This document shows positions 15,508 to 25,442 of a stretch of DNA of 64,000 nt, in pieces. Position numbers and translations under genes: made by a program. The notes under the pieces are model-generated. The model saw only the letters and a list, made by a program, of their open reading frames with translations, did not search any database and was not told where the DNA came from. Every line of letters begins with the position of its first letter. The stretch's first letter is position 1. This stretch comes from Lachnotalea sp. AF33-28 (lineage in GTDB: Bacteria; Bacillota; Clostridia; Lachnospirales; Lachnospiraceae): assembly GCF_003477885.1 (NCBI RefSeq), contig NZ_QUEE01000001.1, forward strand, positions 62,001-126,000, written 5' to 3'.

Positions 15508-17016
15508 ATGAAAATACGCGTAAAGCTGCTCCCAGGCACTCCGAATGATTCGAATCGGGATTATCTTCCCGAGGGCATACTGGGGAGCGATATGGTCGTC
15601 AATGAAAATGGGAATAACTCGCAGCCCCTTCCCGAAAGACTTAGGAAGTTCCATGAAACTCTCCAGGATGGGTTCGAAGGCACCTGGTACGAATACGTGC
15701 CCTCCACCTATGATCCAGCAAAGAAAACCCCTATAGTATTCAGCATGCACGGCGGACTCATGACCGGGTGGGGGCAGTGTGTATACACGAGCTGGTCGAT
15801 GATTGCGGAACGTGAAGGTCTCATCGTTGTTTATCCGGACGGGCACAGCAACCGGTTTTGGTCAATGGTGAAGATGACAGGAAGAAAGGCGCCTGCCAAA
15901 TGCGCCGGGATTGCCATCCCTCCCGATACCGATACCGCAGAAGAAAATTATGACCAAAACTTTATCCTTCGGCTCATTGATCATATGAAGGCAAAGTATA
16001 ATGTGGATGAATCCCGAATTTTCATGCAGGGAATGTCAAACGGTTCCGGTGTGACGCAGCAATTCGCGCAATACTACGGTGATCGCATTACCGGTGCCTG
16101 TATCTCTGCAGGCGCACACCGTATGCTGGCCTATACAGACGGAAATGGGCATTTGGTAAACCGCGCAGGCGCTCTTGACATTTGGCTCACCTGCCCGGAA
16201 AACAATTCCATATACCCCAAAAACCTGCCGCAGGAAGCGCGGGCAGCGAAGGAAGCGCGGTACTATTGGATGAAGGTCAATCAGGCTGCGCCCATCCCGC
16301 AGATCAAAATCGTCGGAGAAGATAATTTTGCCTTTTATCATGGTAAAAAAGCAAATCTTACCTTTTTGGATGTAAAAAACCGAGATCACGGGCAGACGCT
16401 GGACGAAGCCTGCATTTGCTGGGACTACATGTTTTCCGGATCCAGCCGGAAAGAGCACCAAATGATTCATACGGATACGCGGGAGCAGAGATCCGGCGAT
16501 GGTTTTGCCGCCGCCTTCACCCCGGGTGTTGCGCAGGTTTGGTGGCACAATGAAGTCTATGCGCTTCCGGCTGCACCGGTGATGAAGCAGATGCTCAAGT
16601 ATCATGGGCTGAATGGGGACAGCATCGTCCGTGGAGAATACCTGATGGTTCCCCTTCGCTTTCTTGCACAGATGTCCGGCGCACAATACTTCCCATCAAA
16701 GGATGGCCGGTCCGCCATTGTAGAATTGCCAAACGGAAGCGTTCTGCAATTTGCCCAAGGTGTGATCGGCTGCATGATTGACGATTCCTTGCGCTCTATG
16801 TCCTGTGAGACTATCCTAAGGGAACACGAGCTTTTGGTGAGTGTGGAATGGTATGCCCAATACATCCTGAATAAGACCATATCAAAATGCAGCGATGTTG
16901 TGTATGTCACCGACCATTTTGCGCAGCTGTCCTATTTTATGGCCGACTTGCTCAAGGACCTTCTCAATCACAGGGAAATGCCGGAAAACTTCATTCAGGA
17001 TGCATTATCCCTGTAA
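15508..17016 (+). CDS. PHB-depolymerase-like esterase with C-terminal stalk domain
   Basis: This 502-residue protein has an N-terminal LpqC/polyhydroxybutyrate-depolymerase-like esterase (about 55-320): MHGG oxyanion site (80-83), GMSNGS with Ser177, and RDHG near residue 293 as the likely catalytic histidine. Residues 350-470 resemble the copper-amine-oxidase N-terminal, or stalk, domain (YLMVPLRFLAQMSGAQYFPS; SVLQFAQGV). Stalk domains usually belong to secreted proteins, yet no signal peptide is visible. AGGAG eight bases upstream sets the start. It probably deacylates the same imported substrate as its partner. Confidence 0.82.
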   Translation: MKIRVKLLPGTPNDSNRDYLPEGILGSDMVVNENGNNSQPLPERLRKFHETLQDGFEGTWYEYVPSTYDPAKKTPIVFSMHGGLMTGWGQCVYTSWSMIAEREGLIVVYPDGHSNRFWSMVKMTGRKAPAKCAGIAIPPDTDTAEENYDQNFILRLIDHMKAKYNVDESRIFMQGMSNGSGVTQQFAQYYGDRITGACISAGAHRMLAYTDGNGHLVNRAGALDIWLTCPENNSIYPKNLPQEARAAKEARYYWMKVNQAAPIPQIKIVGEDNFAFYHGKKANLTFLDVKNRDHGQTLDEACICWDYMFSGSSRKEHQMIHTDTREQRSGDGFAAAFTPGVAQVWWHNEVYALPAAPVMKQMLKYHGLNGDSIVRGEYLMVPLRFLAQMSGAQYFPSKDGRSAIVELPNGSVLQFAQGVIGCMIDDSLRSMSCETILREHELLVSVEWYAQYILNKTISKCSDVVYVTDHFAQLSYFMADLLKDLLNHREMPENFIQDALSL

Positions 17017-17039
17017 ACGGATAGCTGTCTTTGCGGTCA

Positions 17040-18644
17040 TCAGAAATCCGGCTTATTTCTGCTCTGTCTGCGAAAGTCGCTCGGGGTCATATTTGTGATC
17101 TTCTTGAACATTTGGGTAAAGTATGGAAAATTACTATAGCCCAGTTCCAGCGCAATAATCGTAATTGGCAGCGAGGAGTTTTGCAGCAGATCCTTCGCTG
17201 CCATTATTTTGCAGTCAATGATAAAATCCTTAATATTTGTTCCTGTGTTCCGTTTGAACAACCGGGTAAAGTACTCTGGGCTTAAGTTTACGTGCCTGGC
17301 GACATCTTTAACGGACAGCGTCTCACTTAAGTTTTCCATGATATATGTTTTGGCTCTTTCCACATAATCAAGTTCCGGAAATGTCTGACTGCCTGCCTCC
17401 GCCGCCAAAATCAAAAAATTGACTGCATTCTTAAGGGATTCTATAGTATTATAGCTCTCCATATAGTCGGCATAGGACAGGGTGTCATTAAACAGAGAAT
17501 TCACATCAATGCTGTTATCATAAAAATAGCGAAAAAACATCTGCGTCAGAAGCTGATGGAGTTCACACAGTTTCTGATACTTATTGGGGTATTGTGAGAA
17601 TTTGCTGTCAATATATGAGAAAATATCCTTTTTCAGCACGCTCCCATAATGGTTTTTCAGCATCTCGCTCCATCTTGCAATATACTCCGTTGAGGAAGTA
17701 GGGATGGATTCAATCCCGCCGGCGGCACAAACTGCAAAAATACCGGGCGTATGCTCAATATTGTTCCTCATATCATTTCCCATTCGAACAAGCTCATTAC
17801 GAATCTCGCAAAGAGGAAACAGTTCCCCCACATAGCATGCAAACTGCTTTTCCGGCAGACACAAGCCAAGCTGCCGGTAAAAATCTTCCAGCCTGCTCAT
17901 CTGAATGGGCAGCCGGATGCCGTCCTCGTCAAAAAGGAGAACCAGAAACCTTCTGTGCCGGTCCATAAACAGCAAAAGCTCCGGCTTTGGCGATAGTTTT
18001 GCCGTTTCCGCGCTTGTCTCAATTGCCTCACGGATTTCCTTTTCGGACGGTGCATTTTGTGAATTGCAGGCAAACTCAAAGTTATTGATAATCAAAATCT
18101 GCGTCGGTGTTTTTTCGTGGATCCTGTAGCCGGCCTCCCTAAGCTCTGCTCTTGCTTCCGCAACGTCCTTCGGATTTTTATATAATAATTTTTGAGAAAT
18201 CGTATTTAAAAAAGCATACTTGTTTGCCTCATAGCGCCGTCCCATTTCTCCCAGTGCTTTTGTCTTCCGGTCATTCTCAAGCTTGATGATTGCGCGTTTC
18301 AACGATGACTCAATGGCATGCGCCGGCGCCGGCTGCACCAAATAATCAAAGCATCCTAATCTCACACCTTCCTGTGCATAGAAGAAATCTGCGTGTGATG
18401 TCAATAGAATCCTTACTGTATCGGGATATTGCTCTTTTACCATCTGATTCAGCGCCAGTCCGTTGATTCCCGGCATTTCCACGTCCGTGAGCAAAATATC
18501 GACCGGAATCGTTTGGAAGATTTCCATTGCCTGTTCTGCGCCTGTCGCCGTCTTTACGCAGTCAATTCCGATTCCAGTAAAATCAACCGTGGCCTTCAGA
18601 CCGGTAAGCACGCTTGTTTGATCGTCAACGATTAAAACTGTCAT
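17040..18644 (-). CDS. AraC-family response regulator (YesN type)
   Basis: This 534-residue protein starts with a receiver domain (VLIVDDQTS; phosphorylated Asp54 in LLTDVEMPG). A long helical middle region follows, and then two AraC helix-turn-helix motifs at the C-terminus (VKDVARHVNLSPEYFTRLFK and ITIIALELGYSNFPYFTQMF). It should bind DNA when phosphorylated by the kinase encoded just upstream; the two genes overlap by four bases (ATGA). The likely targets are the divergent transporter promoters at 25188-25442 and the phosphorylase operon. No ribosome-binding site is needed beyond coupling. Confidence 0.92.
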   Translation of the reverse strand: MTVLIVDDQTSVLTGLKATVDFTGIGIDCVKTATGAEQAMEIFQTIPVDILLTDVEMPGINGLALNQMVKEQYPDTVRILLTSHADFFYAQEGVRLGCFDYLVQPAPAHAIESSLKRAIIKLENDRKTKALGEMGRRYEANKYAFLNTISQKLLYKNPKDVAEARAELREAGYRIHEKTPTQILIINNFEFACNSQNAPSEKEIREAIETSAETAKLSPKPELLLFMDRHRRFLVLLFDEDGIRLPIQMSRLEDFYRQLGLCLPEKQFACYVGELFPLCEIRNELVRMGNDMRNNIEHTPGIFAVCAAGGIESIPTSSTEYIARWSEMLKNHYGSVLKKDIFSYIDSKFSQYPNKYQKLCELHQLLTQMFFRYFYDNSIDVNSLFNDTLSYADYMESYNTIESLKNAVNFLILAAEAGSQTFPELDYVERAKTYIMENLSETLSVKDVARHVNLSPEYFTRLFKRNTGTNIKDFIIDCKIMAAKDLLQNSSLPITIIALELGYSNFPYFTQMFKKITNMTPSDFRRQSRNKPDF

Positions 18645-20380
18645 TTTGGGTTCCTTTCTGTTCTGGCTTCCTCTGAAATAAACGGCAGATAAATTACGGT
18701 AACAGCGCCGCAATTGGGCGCATTATAAAACGCAATATGGCCATCCCCCTGAAAAATAATTTTCATTCGGCGCTTCAAGTTGTTGATTCCCACATTGTAT
18801 TGATCAAAATCGCCGACAGGCTCCGCGTTTAATTCATTGATTGCCTGTGGCGTATACCCCGCACCGTTATCGGTAACATGAATTCGCAGATAAGTTTTTC
18901 CTTCCGTTTCCACCTTGGATGCTGCGATCTGAAAAAGGAGTGTTCCGCTGTTTTTTCCGTTATGCTTGTATGTATTCTCCAGCAGTGTCTGAAGCAGCAG
19001 TCCGGGGACCCTGCAGGTTTGCAGTTCATTTGGGACATCATTATAAAGCAGAAACGGTCTGGGAAAATCAGCAGAGATTATTTTATGATAGTCAGAAACT
19101 TCTTTTAGTTCCTCCTTCAGCGTGATCAGCGAGAGCGTATCCATAAAGATATACCGCATATGTGCAGAAAATGCAGAAATCATCATCTGCATTTTCCCGG
19201 TTTCTCCTATTTCTGACATACTGTAGAGGCTTTTTAAACAGTTTAAAAAGAAATGGGATCTGGTTTGCAATTGGTAGTATTGGAGCATGGCATGTTCCTC
19301 TGCCATTTCCTTTTTTTGCTTCGCCAATTCAAGCTCCACCTTTTGGTTGAGCAGATTATTCAGTGCATTACGAATCTGATCAAACTCCACATATGTATCT
19401 TTATCTTTGGCTTGAATTTCCTCCGGACAGACGCTATCCTCCAGGTGCTGAGACATCGCTGCAATTTCCTGCAGCGGAAAACACAGGACACGCTTCAAAA
19501 AACGATAACAGAGCAGCGTAACGATATTGATCAGCAGTATCAGCGTAACAAAAAAGCTGATTTGCGGCATCAGTGATGAAACAATGGCCGACACCGGTGT
19601 AATCAGACTGATCCCTGCGTGAAGGAAATCAATCGGTTCCGTATATACAAACATATTGCAAATCTGCATACCCTGTGCCGTCTTCGCCCGATTCAAGTCC
19701 TCTGTGCACAGGCCCCTGCTCTCCAAAGCGGATGCATTGACGATGGCTTTCCCATCCTGATAGACAACAATCTCGCCGTAAGTTTGTTCCAGAGCAGGCT
19801 GATTATACTCCAAATATTCATTGAGATCCACAACAGAACACAGGTACAGCGAACGGGATGCATTGACATGATACGCCAGCACATGCCCATTGCATTCAAG
19901 CATTTTCCACATGCCATACTCCGATTCAGGCATTTCCGACACCAGCGCTTGCATCACATTCTTGCTGTCCATTTTTTCCGCAGGAGTTAAGTAATCCATG
20001 TCCGCACCAAAGAAAAACAACGCCCTGTCATGTACACAGTCAATAATGAATGTGGCACTGTAGGACGGTGTTCTGGACAGAACGATTCGCCGTATATTAT
20101 ATTCGGAAACCACGCGCTGGGCATCCGTACAGCGGGGCAGGGACAGGATCAAAAAATCCGTATCATTTGCCACGATATCCCGGTTAAAGGACGAGATAGA
20201 ACCAAAATCCTTTTCCAGCTGCCGGATACTTCTGTCCAGTTCCTGCCTCATCGCCACCGTGATTCCCCGTTCCGCATCCGAAATGGCGTACAGTCCAAAC
20301 GCAACCGCTAAAACAGACAGAATGACGATCATCACCATAAATACGCTGACAAACAGTTTCTGAACGGATTTTTTTCCCAT
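18641..20380 (-). CDS. sensor histidine kinase (YesM type)
   Basis: The protein has 579 residues: a transmembrane segment near 9-31, an extracellular sensor part, a second membrane segment (about 273-293), a HAMP-like linker, a His-kinase domain with His376 (QTRSHFFLN) and an ATPase domain (NTYKHNG; DNGAGY; NVGINNLKRRM). The usual family motif is QINPHFLYN, so the Asn-Pro before the histidine has become Arg-Ser here. It probably senses an extracellular sugar or a loaded solute-binding protein. The response regulator gene overlaps its end. The MATE gene ends 58 bases before its start. Confidence 0.9.
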   Translation of the reverse strand: MGKKSVQKLFVSVFMVMIVILSVLAVAFGLYAISDAERGITVAMRQELDRSIRQLEKDFGSISSFNRDIVANDTDFLILSLPRCTDAQRVVSEYNIRRIVLSRTPSYSATFIIDCVHDRALFFFGADMDYLTPAEKMDSKNVMQALVSEMPESEYGMWKMLECNGHVLAYHVNASRSLYLCSVVDLNEYLEYNQPALEQTYGEIVVYQDGKAIVNASALESRGLCTEDLNRAKTAQGMQICNMFVYTEPIDFLHAGISLITPVSAIVSSLMPQISFFVTLILLINIVTLLCYRFLKRVLCFPLQEIAAMSQHLEDSVCPEEIQAKDKDTYVEFDQIRNALNNLLNQKVELELAKQKKEMAEEHAMLQYYQLQTRSHFFLNCLKSLYSMSEIGETGKMQMMISAFSAHMRYIFMDTLSLITLKEELKEVSDYHKIISADFPRPFLLYNDVPNELQTCRVPGLLLQTLLENTYKHNGKNSGTLLFQIAASKVETEGKTYLRIHVTDNGAGYTPQAINELNAEPVGDFDQYNVGINNLKRRMKIIFQGDGHIAFYNAPNCGAVTVIYLPFISEEARTERNPK

Positions 20381-20438
20381 ATTGCTTCCCCCTTAGCCAA
20401 TGGCAATCATTTTATAACAGATCCGGATATTTGTAAAG

Positions 20439-21818
20439 TTAAGAAGGCTCGCGTGCAATATTGGTTTCTTTTATCCATTTCCCGGATCGGAGACGGAACA
20501 TATAAATGATTGCTTTGATTATATAATCCAGACGAACCGCAAGCAGGACAATAAACGGAGACATATGGAAATAAATCCCCACAAGGTAACCCAGCGGAAT
20601 AGAGGCGCACCACTGAAAGACCACATCTGTAATCATCACAAATTTACTGTCTCCGCCGCCGCGCAGGACGCCCTTGCCCATAACCGACTGGATGATTTGG
20701 AAAATCACAATAATGGAATTTGCAATCATCATGGAGCTTGCAATCTCAACCGTTTTTTCTCCCACCGCGTATAGAGAAATCGACCATTCACCTAAAACAA
20801 GAATCAACAGAGAGCCCACCAGACCTATGCCACAGCCGACCAGCAGGAAAGTAAATCCGGCAGACTGCGCTTTCTCATACTGCTTCGCGCCAATTGCATG
20901 GCCTGTCATGATCCCGGCTGCACTTGCCGCACCGCCGGATGCAATCGTGCACATCCGTTCAATTACCTGGACAATCGCATAGCTGCTTACGAATTCCTTT
21001 CCCATGTGTCCAAGGATCATGCTGACCGCGTTGGCGGAGAGAGCTAGCAGGAAATCCCCGATGATGACCGGTATACCCAAGCGGAAAAATTCATGCACCA
21101 AATTCTTTCCGGGCAGCTTAAAAATGCCTGCCGGACGATATAAAAGAATTTTATCAATTTTCAGCACAAATACTGCACAGACAATCAGTTCCGCAACTCT
21201 GGCACATAATGTACCGACCGCCGCTCCTGCAAGTCCCATTGCCGGGAATCCAAGCTTACCAAAAATCAGCACATAATTGCCGGCAATATTGACGAAGAAC
21301 GAGAAAATAGAAGTATACAGGCCAAGGCGCGCATTTCCTACCGAACGCATGACATTGGCCATCACCATACTGATTCCGTGGGGAATATAGACAAGTGAAG
21401 TGATCCTAAGATAGATCGTTCCCTCACGGATGACATCCGCGTCATCGCAGTAGAGCGACATAATTTTATCCGGAACTGCTGCAGAGACAACAGCAAAAAG
21501 GATTCCGAACATCACTGTCAATTGCAGGAGCAGGTCAAAAATACGAAGCACCGCGCTTTTCCTGGATGCACCCCAGCATTGGGAAGTCAGGATCAGGCCG
21601 GCTCCGCTCACGCCCATACATAAGCAGTTAAAAAAAGAGTAAAACTGATTCGCCAGGGAGGAGGCCGAGATGGCAACATCTCCCAAAGAACCGACCATGA
21701 TGGTATCCATCATGTTAACGCCCTGATTGATGCAGCTCTGCAGAATCACCGGAATAAAAATCCGCATCACTTTTTGATAGAACTCTCTGTCTGTTATAAT
21801 TTTGTCCTGAATCCTCAT
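20439..21818 (-). CDS. MATE family efflux transporter
   Basis: This 459-residue membrane protein has about twelve hydrophobic segments and two homologous halves. It shows the MATE signature near the N-terminus (IPVILQSCINQGVNMMDTIM; GVSGAGLILTSQCWGA) and a second set in the C-terminal half (MTGHAIGAKQYEKAQSAG). MATE proteins export drugs or metabolites using sodium or proton gradients. In this locus it may expel a freed aglycone or acyl product, but that is inference. Only a weak GGGAAAG stands before the ATG. It lies between the phosphorylase and kinase genes on the same strand. Confidence 0.9.
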   Translation of the reverse strand: MRIQDKIITDREFYQKVMRIFIPVILQSCINQGVNMMDTIMVGSLGDVAISASSLANQFYSFFNCLCMGVSGAGLILTSQCWGASRKSAVLRIFDLLLQLTVMFGILFAVVSAAVPDKIMSLYCDDADVIREGTIYLRITSLVYIPHGISMVMANVMRSVGNARLGLYTSIFSFFVNIAGNYVLIFGKLGFPAMGLAGAAVGTLCARVAELIVCAVFVLKIDKILLYRPAGIFKLPGKNLVHEFFRLGIPVIIGDFLLALSANAVSMILGHMGKEFVSSYAIVQVIERMCTIASGGAASAAGIMTGHAIGAKQYEKAQSAGFTFLLVGCGIGLVGSLLILVLGEWSISLYAVGEKTVEIASSMMIANSIIVIFQIIQSVMGKGVLRGGGDSKFVMITDVVFQWCASIPLGYLVGIYFHMSPFIVLLAVRLDYIIKAIIYMFRLRSGKWIKETNIAREPS

Positions 21819-21876
21819 TTTTCTTTCCCATCCTCACAGTCTTATGAAATGATAGCCCAAAACGGCAGTACCAGGT

Positions 21877-23340
21877 CTACAGGATGAATTCCTGCATTTT
21901 CCCCGCTTCCGAAAACAGAATCTTGAAACGGTTCACCGAAAAATCCGCAATCAATTCTGCTCTCTCTGCGCTGCAGGTTCTCACAATATGGAGGATTCCG
22001 TCATTTTGATTGCCGTCCACCCAAAAATCTCCGGAAAAAGCAGGATGAGAATTACGAAATTTCGATAGCTTCAACAGTCTTTGGACTACAGGACGCATAA
22101 CTGCCTGCTCTATCTCCGGAATCGTGTAATTATGCCGGTTCAGCCCTCTTCCCTCGCCGCCATTTTTGACAAATTCAATGTCATTTTCACCGGCAAGCAT
22201 CCCGACATAATAAACCTGGGGAATTCCCGGAGCAAAATATTGTACCGCGCGCGCCAGCAGATAGGTCTCGTCATTGCAGTCCATGATGCTGTAAAATGTA
22301 CCTGCCAACTGGTATCTGACCGCTTTCTTTCCTCCCTTGCGGATCATGCTGCCGTTTTGGATATACTTTTGTGCCAAAGCTGTGCGGGATTCCACTTTCT
22401 CCGCCACCGTCTCAATTTCCTCTTCCTCCAGCAATCCGGCCGCATCGATCACACCTACTCCGTCATGCGTGTCCAATGTAGTGAACTGATTTCTGGGGCA
22501 GATGTTCATCCAATGGATCAATCTGTCGGAACGCCCCGTAATAGTGGCGTGAAGCAGCAGCATAGGCAACGCAAAATCATAAACCCAGTATCCCCGTTCT
22601 GCCATTTTCTGCTGAATTCTGTAGTTTTCGTGAATCTCCGCAAGCATCTGTGTCCCGGTTTTCCGAAGCGGTTTCATCGCTATGTCCAGCACATCCCAAA
22701 TCTCCGGCTCCACAAAGAAACAGGAGGTTCCAGGCTTTTTGCTTGCATAAGCAAATGCATCAAACCGGATGAGGGGGACATGTCTCGAAATTTCGCCCAA
22801 ATTCCTATCGTAGTAATCTTGTGCTGCTTTAGAAAACGGATTGATATCCACCTGCTGCTCAAAGAATGTGTTCCAAAGCTTTACCTCTTTGCCATCATCC
22901 CGGATATAAATGTGAAACGGTCCGCCGCCCGGTCTCCTGCGGTAAAGTGCGTCCAGCTCCTGTTGTGACGGTTCCCCGTCCGGCCAAAACTCATCCCAGC
23001 GGATAAACATGTCCTTGTATTCGGAATCATCGCCCTTTGCCATATAGTCCCTGAACTCCTTCGATTGTGAGGAGATATGATTGAGCATGAAATCGGCGGC
23101 CAGGGCATACCGATCGGCCAGGCGGTCTATGTCCTCCCACGTGCCCCATGCCGGGTCCACCCGGCCGTACTCCACCACAGCAAACCCCCGATCTCCGGAT
23201 GAAGGATAAAACGGGAGAATATGGATTCCGCCAACCGCATCCTTTAAATACCGGTTCACCACAGCTTCCAGGCTGCGCAGACTGCCCCCCAGGCTGTCCG
23301 GGTAGGTGATCAGCATAATTTTATTTTCCAATTGTTTCAT
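21877..23340 (-). CDS. GH13 subfamily 18 sucrose-phosphorylase-type enzyme
   Basis: This 487-residue enzyme has the order and residues of sucrose phosphorylases: nucleophile Asp194 (RFDAFAY), acid/base Glu235 (LAEIHEN) and stabiliser Asp290 (TLDTHDG). These sit almost exactly where the Bifidobacterium enzyme has them (192, 232, 290). It splits a glucoside with phosphate to glucose 1-phosphate. The natural acceptor may be fructose, but related subfamily members use sucrose 6-phosphate, glucosylglycerol or glucosylglycerate. It is cytoplasmic. It follows the LplC permease gene by five bases, so it belongs to the transporter operon. Confidence 0.85.
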   Translation of the reverse strand: MKQLENKIMLITYPDSLGGSLRSLEAVVNRYLKDAVGGIHILPFYPSSGDRGFAVVEYGRVDPAWGTWEDIDRLADRYALAADFMLNHISSQSKEFRDYMAKGDDSEYKDMFIRWDEFWPDGEPSQQELDALYRRRPGGGPFHIYIRDDGKEVKLWNTFFEQQVDINPFSKAAQDYYDRNLGEISRHVPLIRFDAFAYASKKPGTSCFFVEPEIWDVLDIAMKPLRKTGTQMLAEIHENYRIQQKMAERGYWVYDFALPMLLLHATITGRSDRLIHWMNICPRNQFTTLDTHDGVGVIDAAGLLEEEEIETVAEKVESRTALAQKYIQNGSMIRKGGKKAVRYQLAGTFYSIMDCNDETYLLARAVQYFAPGIPQVYYVGMLAGENDIEFVKNGGEGRGLNRHNYTIPEIEQAVMRPVVQRLLKLSKFRNSHPAFSGDFWVDGNQNDGILHIVRTCSAERAELIADFSVNRFKILFSEAGKMQEFIL

Positions 23341-23345
23341 ATTCG

Positions 23346-24233
23346 TTATCCTTTCACAGAGCCCAAAGTAATGCCTTTAACAAACGATTTCTGGAAAAAC
23401 GGGTAAATGAGCAGAATCGGCAGAACCGCCACAACGGCCAATGCCATGCGAACGCCCGTGGCCGGGATTGCGGAATGGTCAAATACGGTTCCGCTTACCT
23501 GCTCATATTTCAGCGCCGTAGTGCTGTTCATAACTGTCATCAGGAAGTTCTGAATTCCCAGCAGACCGGTTTTAGATTGGATATAATACATACCGTTCTG
23601 CCAGTTATTCCAATAAGCAATGGTGGACATTAAAGAAATTGTTGCGATAATGGGCTTGCTAAGCGGAACGACAATTTTTGTAAGGCACCGAAACTCACTT
23701 GCCCCATCAATTTTTGCTGCTTCCAGAATATCATCAGAGATATTGGAATGGATGTAAGTTCTCATCATAATGACATAAAACGCGTTCATGAGAAGCCCGG
23801 GGACAATCAACGCAAATATGGTATCCTTAATGTTAAGGAGCCTCGTATACACCATATAGGTAGGTACCAATCCACCATTAAACAGCATTGTGAAAAACAG
23901 AAAAAATGAGATTATCCGATTTCCCGGCAAATCCCTTCTAGACAGCGGGTAGGCAAACAGGACTGTCATCACTGCCGAAGCAAGGACGCCAACCACCGTT
24001 ACGATTATACTCATTTTATACGCTCTTAACACACCGTCCTTTGCCGCCCATAAATATTGGTAGGTAGCCAGCGTGAAGTCTCTTGGGAAAATGGAATATC
24101 CATATTTCACCAGTGCTTCTTCCGATGAAAAGGAGCTTCCAATCAGGATCAGCAGCGGAATGACTGCGGACAGCGTCACAATGGTCAGGAGAACATATGC
24201 TGCAAATATCAATACTTTATTTTTGGTAATCAT
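23346..24233 (-). CDS. sugar ABC transporter permease, LplC/MalG type
   Basis: This 295-residue membrane protein has six predicted helices. The EAA loop EAAKIDGASEFRCLTKIVVP, with its downstream Pro, contacts the ATPase. It is the second permease of a CUT1-type importer; the C-terminus (FFQKSFVKGITLGSVKG) is typical of LplC. AAGGAGGGG precedes ATG 24233, 24 bases after the first permease gene. No ATPase gene is present in the operon. This is usual in Lachnospiraceae, where a shared MsmK-like ATPase serves many importers. Confidence 0.93.
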   Translation of the reverse strand: MITKNKVLIFAAYVLLTIVTLSAVIPLLILIGSSFSSEEALVKYGYSIFPRDFTLATYQYLWAAKDGVLRAYKMSIIVTVVGVLASAVMTVLFAYPLSRRDLPGNRIISFFLFFTMLFNGGLVPTYMVYTRLLNIKDTIFALIVPGLLMNAFYVIMMRTYIHSNISDDILEAAKIDGASEFRCLTKIVVPLSKPIIATISLMSTIAYWNNWQNGMYYIQSKTGLLGIQNFLMTVMNSTTALKYEQVSGTVFDHSAIPATGVRMALAVVAVLPILLIYPFFQKSFVKGITLGSVKG

Positions 24234-24257
24234 CTGTTACCCCTCCTTTCTCACGGA

Positions 24258-25187
24258 TCAGAACATAGCGCTTTCACTGTCGAATCTATTCACAATTTTA
24301 TTGGTGATGAGCACCAGGACAAAGCCCAGCATGGACTGAAGAAATCCGGCGGCAGCGGAACGGCTTATATTGTTCTGCTCAAGTAAGGCCGTATACACGT
24401 AGGTATCAATTGTCTGTGTCACATTTTGTAGCATCCCGCTGTGCATGGGAACCTGATAAAAAAGGCCGAAGTCGGAGTAACAGATCTTTCCGATTGCGAG
24501 AATAAACATAATAATGATGATCTTCCTCATGCAGGGTATGGTCACATTTTTTATCTGCTGCCAGGAACCTGCACCATCCATAGCCGCCGCTTCATAGAGC
24601 GATTTGTCTATACCGATCAGCGTGGAATAGTACAAGATCGAGGTATAGCCAAAGGACATCCAAATATAAACAATGACCAAAATAACAGGCCACGGTTTTG
24701 GATTGTTATACCAGCTAACCGGTTCCATACCAAAGAAACGCAGAATTGTCTGATTCATAAAGCCGCTGCTGGGACTTAAAAAGGAGAATACGATATAAGT
24801 AACTATTACAATGGACAAAAGATACGGAAACAGGATAATAATCTGGCTGACGTTTTTGAAAAAGCGGTTCTTAACGGTATCCATTGTGATTGCGATCAGC
24901 AGACCGAACGCATTGCCAATAAAAATAAAAGCCAGATTATAGCCAATGGTGTTGCGGAACATGAGAAACGCTTCCTTGGTCGAGAACAAAAACGAAAAAT
25001 TCTTCAGTCCGCACCATTCGCTGTTCAATATTCCAACCGCATAGTTCACCTTCTTGAAAGCGATGGTCAGCCCGAACAAAGGCAGGTAATTATTCACGAT
25101 CAGATAAAGGATGCCGGGTACCAGCATCAAATACAGCGACCAATACCTCCTCATTTTTGTGAGGGTTCTGTTCTTTTGTTTCGGCAT
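24258..25187 (-). CDS. sugar ABC transporter permease, LplB type
   Basis: This 309-residue permease has six hydrophobic segments and the EAA motif YEAAAMDGAGSWQQIKNVTI. It is the first gene of a three-gene minus-strand operon (permease, permease, GH13 enzyme). ATG 25187 is set by GGAGG five to ten bases upstream; the longer frame to 25298 has no site. It diverges from the matching solute-binding protein gene, with 255 bases of shared regulatory DNA. It should move an oligosaccharide of two or three units, judged from the family. Confidence 0.93.
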   Translation of the reverse strand: MPKQKNRTLTKMRRYWSLYLMLVPGILYLIVNNYLPLFGLTIAFKKVNYAVGILNSEWCGLKNFSFLFSTKEAFLMFRNTIGYNLAFIFIGNAFGLLIAITMDTVKNRFFKNVSQIIILFPYLLSIVIVTYIVFSFLSPSSGFMNQTILRFFGMEPVSWYNNPKPWPVILVIVYIWMSFGYTSILYYSTLIGIDKSLYEAAAMDGAGSWQQIKNVTIPCMRKIIIIMFILAIGKICYSDFGLFYQVPMHSGMLQNVTQTIDTYVYTALLEQNNISRSAAAGFLQSMLGFVLVLITNKIVNRFDSESAMF

Positions 25188-25442
25188 TTTTACTCCTCCG
25201 GTATTCCCCTTACGGGTTTTTTTGTGTTTTTGTGCTGTTTTTATTCTATCAGATACCAAATTCCTTCTTCCATACATTATTCTGCTTAACAGTGTCACTT
25301 TTCTGATGCGAATACTTGTGCAAAAGCACGGAAGTCAAAAAAATGATATTTTCTTCTGAAAAAGTGATAGAACCGTAATACGAAAACATGCTATTTTTTA
25401 ACTGGAAGCCATGTAAATGGCACACTATAGGAGGAAAATAAA
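25188..25442. promoter_or_regulatory. divergent control region of the first sugar importer
   Basis: The region contains a wide imperfect inverted repeat: TCACTTTTCTGA (25295-25306) facing TCTGAAAAAGTGATA (25355-25369). A short palindrome, GTGCAAAAGCAC (25319-25330), lies between the arms. A second small hairpin (GCCAT-gtaa-ATGGC, 25408-25421) precedes the ribosome-binding site of the solute-binding protein. The spacing suits two molecules of the AraC-type response regulator encoded at 17040-18644. Clear -35 and -10 pairs were not evident. Confidence 0.45.
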
